Shown in pieces: positions 45,727 through 64,000 of a stretch of 64,000 nt of DNA. Each line of letters starts with the position of its first letter. Within the stretch, counting starts at the first letter, position 1. Below the pieces are notes generated by a model. The model was not told the DNA's origin. It worked only from the letters and a program-made list of their open reading frames with translations, and did no database searches. The stretch is from Glandiceps talaboti (lineage: Eukaryota > Hemichordata > Enteropneusta > Spengelidae). The stretch lies in the NCBI RefSeq assembly GCF_964340395.1, contig NC_135556.1, positions 4,671,501-4,735,500 on the forward strand, read 5' to 3'. A program made the position numbers and the translations under genes.

Positions 45727-46105
45727 CCAAATGGAATGTTTGGAAATATTTTGGAGTGTTACAAGATTTCTAAACTTTTCTAAAAATTCTCCAACTTGGA
45801 AGTAAAGAACATGGAATGTTTGGAAAATATTTTGGAGTGTTGCACAATTGCAAGATTTCTCAAATCTTCTAAAAATGCTACAACTTGGAAGTAAAGACAA
45901 ATGGAATGTTTGGAAAATATTTTGGAGTGTTACAAGATTTCTAAACTTTCCTAAAAATGCTACAACTTGGAAGTAAAAGACAAATGGAATGTTTGGAAAA
46001 TATTTCTAAATTGCAAGATTTCTCAAATCTTCTAAAAATGCTACAACTTGGAAGTAAAGACAAATGGAATGTTTGGAAAATATTTTGGAGTGTTACAAGA
46101 GTTTG
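45727..46105. repeat. Tandem repeat of 80-90 bp, about 5 copies
   Basis: Units share AAATGGAATGTTTGGAAAAT, TTTGGAGTGTTACAAGATTT and CTACAACTTGGAAGTAAAGA. One copy lacks the GGAGTGTTGCA block. Confidence 0.85.
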
Positions 46106-46614
46106 TAGAAATCTGTTGAAGATGTAGGCACTAAAAAGCAATGCCTTTTATCTGATAGCTTTTGAATTTAACTTTGAATTTACCTGTAGTTTGGAATAAA
46201 TTAAAATATAGAATGTTTCATGGTTTTTCAAAGATGATGATATATAATTTTATTTTACATTTTTGAAGAAAAAAAACGTTCAGTTTTCTTTTCAAACTAC
46301 AACAACATGTGATATTGAATCATATCCATATATTCATATTTATAACTGTTGATCACCATCAAATTTAAAATAATACTAAATATTGATGTAAATATCATTG
46401 AGTAAGTTTGATATGATTTGGAAACCATAACCAACTGTACCGAACACAAACAAAGTTGTACACATTTGAACAGAAAATACAGTTGTTCTAATGTCACAGC
46501 AATCATTGGTTCCTATGAGTTAAAAGTGACAATTTTTGTCATTATTTGCCAGACTTTATTCTTCAAATTAGGTTTGTATTGTATACCAGGTAATCTCAAG
46601 TATGGTGTCTCACA

Positions 46615-46732
46615 CAGGCTACAAAATACTGACATGTCAGTTTTGTGACTACTCATCTTTGACATAAATGATAAGACCCCTTATGTTACTCATACTTTCC
46701 TCAGATGAATGAATAAAATATTAGGGAATAAT
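46615..46732. mobile_element. Foldback MITE, family F1 copy 3 (partial)
   Basis: Contains AGTTTTGTGACTACTCATCT, matching the loop of the 12036 copy, and a right arm CCCCTTATGTTACTCATACT ... AATATTAGGGAATAAT. The left arm is missing or diverged. Confidence 0.45.
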
Positions 46733-47292
46733 ATCATGGCAGCACCCTATGACATGAGTGCACGTGTGGCATACTCAATGTATTTGCACAAGTGCTTGTG
46801 GGGTTCACTATAGTTGCACTGGGGAGTGAGAGTGCAAATACTTACGAGTACCCATACCTGTGCTCACATGGCATGGAGTTCTGTTATCTGAAACAACATC
46901 TTTCCCTAAACATCATACTCTGTGATCATGTAATTTCGTGTACAAGGAACGATCACGCACTTATTTACAGATATGCAGTAATATTTTAAGTGCAGCTACT
47001 AATAGTATTGGCATCGACTGATGCAAGTAATCATGGGTACATATGTAATATTATATCATATTGACATTGACTGGTATACTCTATTCTCTTTGTACTTTAA
47101 GTCATGTAAATATAAAATTGTAAATTTCCCAATAAATGATTTCATTACCCTGTACTTCAAAACTTAATTAATAACAACCCTTTGACATTTCCAAAGTCAG
47201 CTGTAGAAACTGTTTGTCAAGTGTCTTTCTATAGTCAATCTACAGACTTGATTTCTGGAATCATTCATGGCAAAAAATCGGTACTTTTGGAA

Positions 47293-60874
<13,582 letters not shown>

Positions 60875-60928
60875 GACGACAACTTGAACACCAACCAAGA
60901 TTATCTTGAGCTGCGAATACTGTCCTGT

Positions 60929-61015
60929 GGTTTATAACTCTCTAAGGATGTGTGGTCAACTACGCCATTGGTGGAGCATTATCTAGACAAATCACGTGGC
61001 TTGTTACGTCACGTG
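60929..61015 (-). promoter_or_regulatory. Candidate TDO2 core promoter
   Basis: On the - strand, upstream of the start codon: a TATAAA at 60936-60931 about 57 bases before the ATG, a CCAAT box at 60971-60967, and two CACGTG E-boxes at 60998-60993 and 61015-61010. Spacing of the TATA and CCAAT boxes is conventional. Transcription would begin about 25-30 bases after the TATA box. Confidence 0.5.
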
Positions 61016-62989
61016 TTCAATTCTAGCTGGAAAAAAGTACGGCATGTTACAAAATGACTTTGTATCAAATATATGTTATTGACAGCTAATATATTGACAC
61101 ACCCCCTGACATACCTCAAGTATACACCAATCATGAACCGATATATTACCTCAAGTATACACCAATCATGAACAGACATGTTACCTCATGTATGCTCCAA
61201 TCACAATTAATGTATGAATAATTCTGTGACATGGATATTCAGTAAGTGCATCGAGAATAACAAACCGAAAATAAAACAAAACAAAACATTTATGTCAACA
61301 TTTTGAACAGTTTTTCTGCCGTGTTTGTGACAATGTATTTGAAGGACGTGACATTTTAATCTGAATGATTTATATATAGTGGAAGATTTTTAGATTTTGA
61401 ACAACTCGAATGACCTGAAGAAGGAAATTTTCAAAAGAAAGGAGGGAACAGAAAAAGTTGATACATTCCGACAATTTTCCTGTGACTTTGATATGTGACA
61501 GGACTAGTGCATTGATGCATACACATTTACGTACAGCAGTTCTGTACAGCACGATTTTTTTGAACGGTGACAGTTGCTTTATATGAAATTTTAGAATATT
61601 CCAATGGATAGGATGGACTTGTCATACATTAATTACCATTCAAATCTGTCCACATGGAGCTGGAAAATAGGATTGGTAACGCTTAATGACAGCGGATCTG
61701 ATGTAGAATGTAAGAACAGCCCCTTTTGACAAAAGTAGGCATGGAGGACGGGTCAAAGGTCACAATACGTCACACCTACTACCTGTTGATTCAATCATCG
61801 CGACGTCAACACTCTAATATACTATATTAACAAACACCATCAGATCACAGTGTGTACCAGGAACCTTGTATTCATACTTTTTTTTCGTAATTTTCCTTCT
61901 AATGCTTAGCCACATAAATCAATGACTAATGTTTTCACAAGATGGATCCGCTGGCACTGATTTTTCTAAGAATCATGTTATCAAACAGATTTTGACCATA
62001 GATGTAGTACTCTATAGTCGATGTCGGTATCAAGCGCCCCCCCCCCCTCCGAAAATCGAATAAACACAGCATGCCAACAATGTCTTCTAGCAAAATGCTT
62101 GGTGCGTGAAATATTAAAATAACTTTTCCCATCATACTGATCGAAAACATGGTACAACCAGCTGATGAAACTAAATTATTATGTAACGATAACAACAATT
62201 ATTGATGATGACGCGAAACACCTGATTTCAGTATACCAATGTGAATGTAGTGAATAATGCATGACTACGTCACGGGTCAAGGAGTTCTTTCGGGAACCTC
62301 TACTTTGCATGTTTATCGCTCTGCGTTGTTCTGAATTGGCGATGTTTGACGAAGTCGTCAACAAAATCGCACTCTTAAACAAAACTGTATAAAACATTAG
62401 AAACCTGCCACATTTGTTACCGAGAGCGGCTTGTCACTGTGCTGGGTTTATTTACGATGTTTTTATCGCCGAAGACAAAAAAAAAACTTGTCCATGACAT
62501 GGTTTTGTTCGTATTTTAAAGTCTTGTTGACAGATGATTACTCGTATTATATTAATGAAATGGATAGGACAAATTCCATACCCCTTCTCTTTTTTTCATT
62601 TTACTTCTCTCAGATCTCCATCGTCAAATGCCCATGGTCAGAGGGAAATTGTGCCAGCTCATCAACTGTATCTCCTTATGTCGGTACATGTACTAGCATA
62701 TTGGAAGTGTGCCACTGCACTGTGTTGACTCGGTGTTGAGTCCGGTCCCAGTACGCGTCAGAACTATTAACCAGTTATAAACTTTACCCTAGATCTTTCA
62801 CCAGAACATTGTTTGCCGGTGTAAACAACAACCCTTTCATCGGAATACAATGTAATCGGAACCAAATATCGTATTTACCTTGTCAATCAAAGCCATTCTA
62901 CCTAACCATGCTAAAAAGAATTTTAGTTGTGCTATGTGCCATGAAAAATACATTGTTGTATAAAGGTTCTACAGTTGCGTATGGTCACA

Positions 62990-63192
<203 letters not shown>

Positions 63193-63703
63193 CCACTTCC
63201 TCTTTTTCTCTCTGGCCGTCATGAATCCTGCACACATATACCATACACGTCTTGCGAATAGTACTGGTATTTACAGTCTATTTGTAATGTTGTTGTAGCT
63301 TTTATTTTAGGAACGATCGATGTTACGTCCTCACAATTGAATCCAAATACCGACCGATGCATGTTTTAACTTGTGACCTTTATTCAAAGTAGCAACTAAA
63401 TTACACACGCGTATACGTACGGCGGATGTTTTCTGTGATTGTGTCACGTAGTCAAAGTCAGTAGTTTAGACTTTAGTCCAATGGTTATTTACTCTCAATT
63501 TGTGAAATTCGTTAAAATTTATATATGCAGTACACATGTACAGTACTAGGGTTACATCATTCCTAACTACTTATAAAGGTGGGTGCACGTTAAAACGGCG
63601 TAAATTTAAGTTATGACGGTAGTTCCAATGACCGTAATACACGACAATTTACATTCTAAGTATGCCGGCTAGAAAACTGGACACGTTTATCTACAAAATA
63701 AAC

Positions 63704-63840
63704 CCATCCATCCACCCACCCACCCATCCATCCATCGATCCATCCATCCATCCATCCACCCACCCACCCATCCATCCATCCATCCATCCATCCATCCATC
63801 CATCCACCCATCCATCCATCCATCCACCCATCCATCCATA
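63704..63840. repeat. (CCAT)n microsatellite with CCAC variants
   Basis: Tetranucleotide CATC/CACC run. The open frame rich in His, Pro and Ser across it is an artefact. Confidence 0.95.
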
Positions 63841-64000
63841 CCTTGAGACATGTCTATAAACAATATACATGTATATACTCGTATATGGATTCAGTTGTTA
63901 TTAGACTAAAAGCTCAAGTGTTGAAAACGTGACTGCTTGTAATGGTATGACTGGGGACTGAGGGGGGGGGGGCTTGTGACGGAGTGAATAATAGGGTTGT

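Larger units (their letters stand above)
42957..47292. other. Gap between convergent CTSO and TDO2
   Basis: This contains the 3' UTRs of both genes. I see no additional coding exon. A short (GT)n at about 44427-44442, an 80-90 bp tandem repeat (45727-46105) and a partial foldback element (46615-46732) are present. A segment at 44215-44280 (GAACCCTGATAAAATGACTG) resembles 12247-12320, so it is another dispersed repeat. Confidence 0.5.

Overview
The window is nuclear DNA from an animal. Genes are split into short exons with canonical GT/AG introns, the base composition is AT-rich, and intron and intergenic space is crowded with minisatellites, microsatellites and small inverted-repeat elements. 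Protein similarity (recalled, not searched) and a gene pair also found side by side in vertebrates point to an invertebrate deuterostome. A hemichordate is my best guess and a cephalochordate is possible; I cannot settle this from sequence alone.

Four protein-coding genes can be assembled exon by exon with matching splice phases. (1) + strand, 512-11528: ZMAT2, the animal orthologue of the spliceosomal zinc-finger protein Snu23, 5 coding exons, 200 aa. (2) - strand, 30197-19055: a gene I do not recognise, 5 coding exons, about 628 aa, with an HMG-box-like N-terminus and a long disordered Ser/Thr/Asn-rich body carrying an acidic FGF motif. (3) + strand, 34883-42956: cathepsin O (CTSO), 8 coding exons, 354 aa. 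A 14-nt microexon carries the catalytic cysteine. (4) - strand, 60874-47293: tryptophan 2,3-dioxygenase (TDO2), 10 coding exons, 428 aa. CTSO and TDO2 converge tail to tail, the arrangement I recall on human 4q32.

Layout: 1-511 is the upstream region of ZMAT2 and holds a small TA-flanked hairpin element. 512-11528 is ZMAT2, whose introns hold a 1.84-kb Mutator-like foldback element and three large minisatellites (48-bp, about 30-bp and 36-bp units). 11529-19054 is intergenic with MITEs and more minisatellites. 19055-30197 is the HMG-like gene, with a complete 1.76-kb TA-flanked DNA transposon in its last intron and a 3.1-kb, 41-bp-unit minisatellite in its first intron. 30198-34882 lies between divergent genes and contains a 77-bp foldback element with 9-bp target duplications and a decayed MITE. 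34883-42956 is CTSO. 42957-47292 is the gap between the convergent genes. 47293-60874 is TDO2, with a perfect TTAA-flanked MITE near one exon and long microsatellites. 61016-64000 is upstream of TDO2, with no gene seen.

The genes do not form a pathway. ZMAT2 acts in splicing, CTSO in lysosomal proteolysis and TDO2 in kynurenine synthesis. The most interesting points are the CTSO-TDO2 linkage, the catalytic microexon, the FGF/HMG-like protein, and several mobile elements whose ends and target duplications are still readable.
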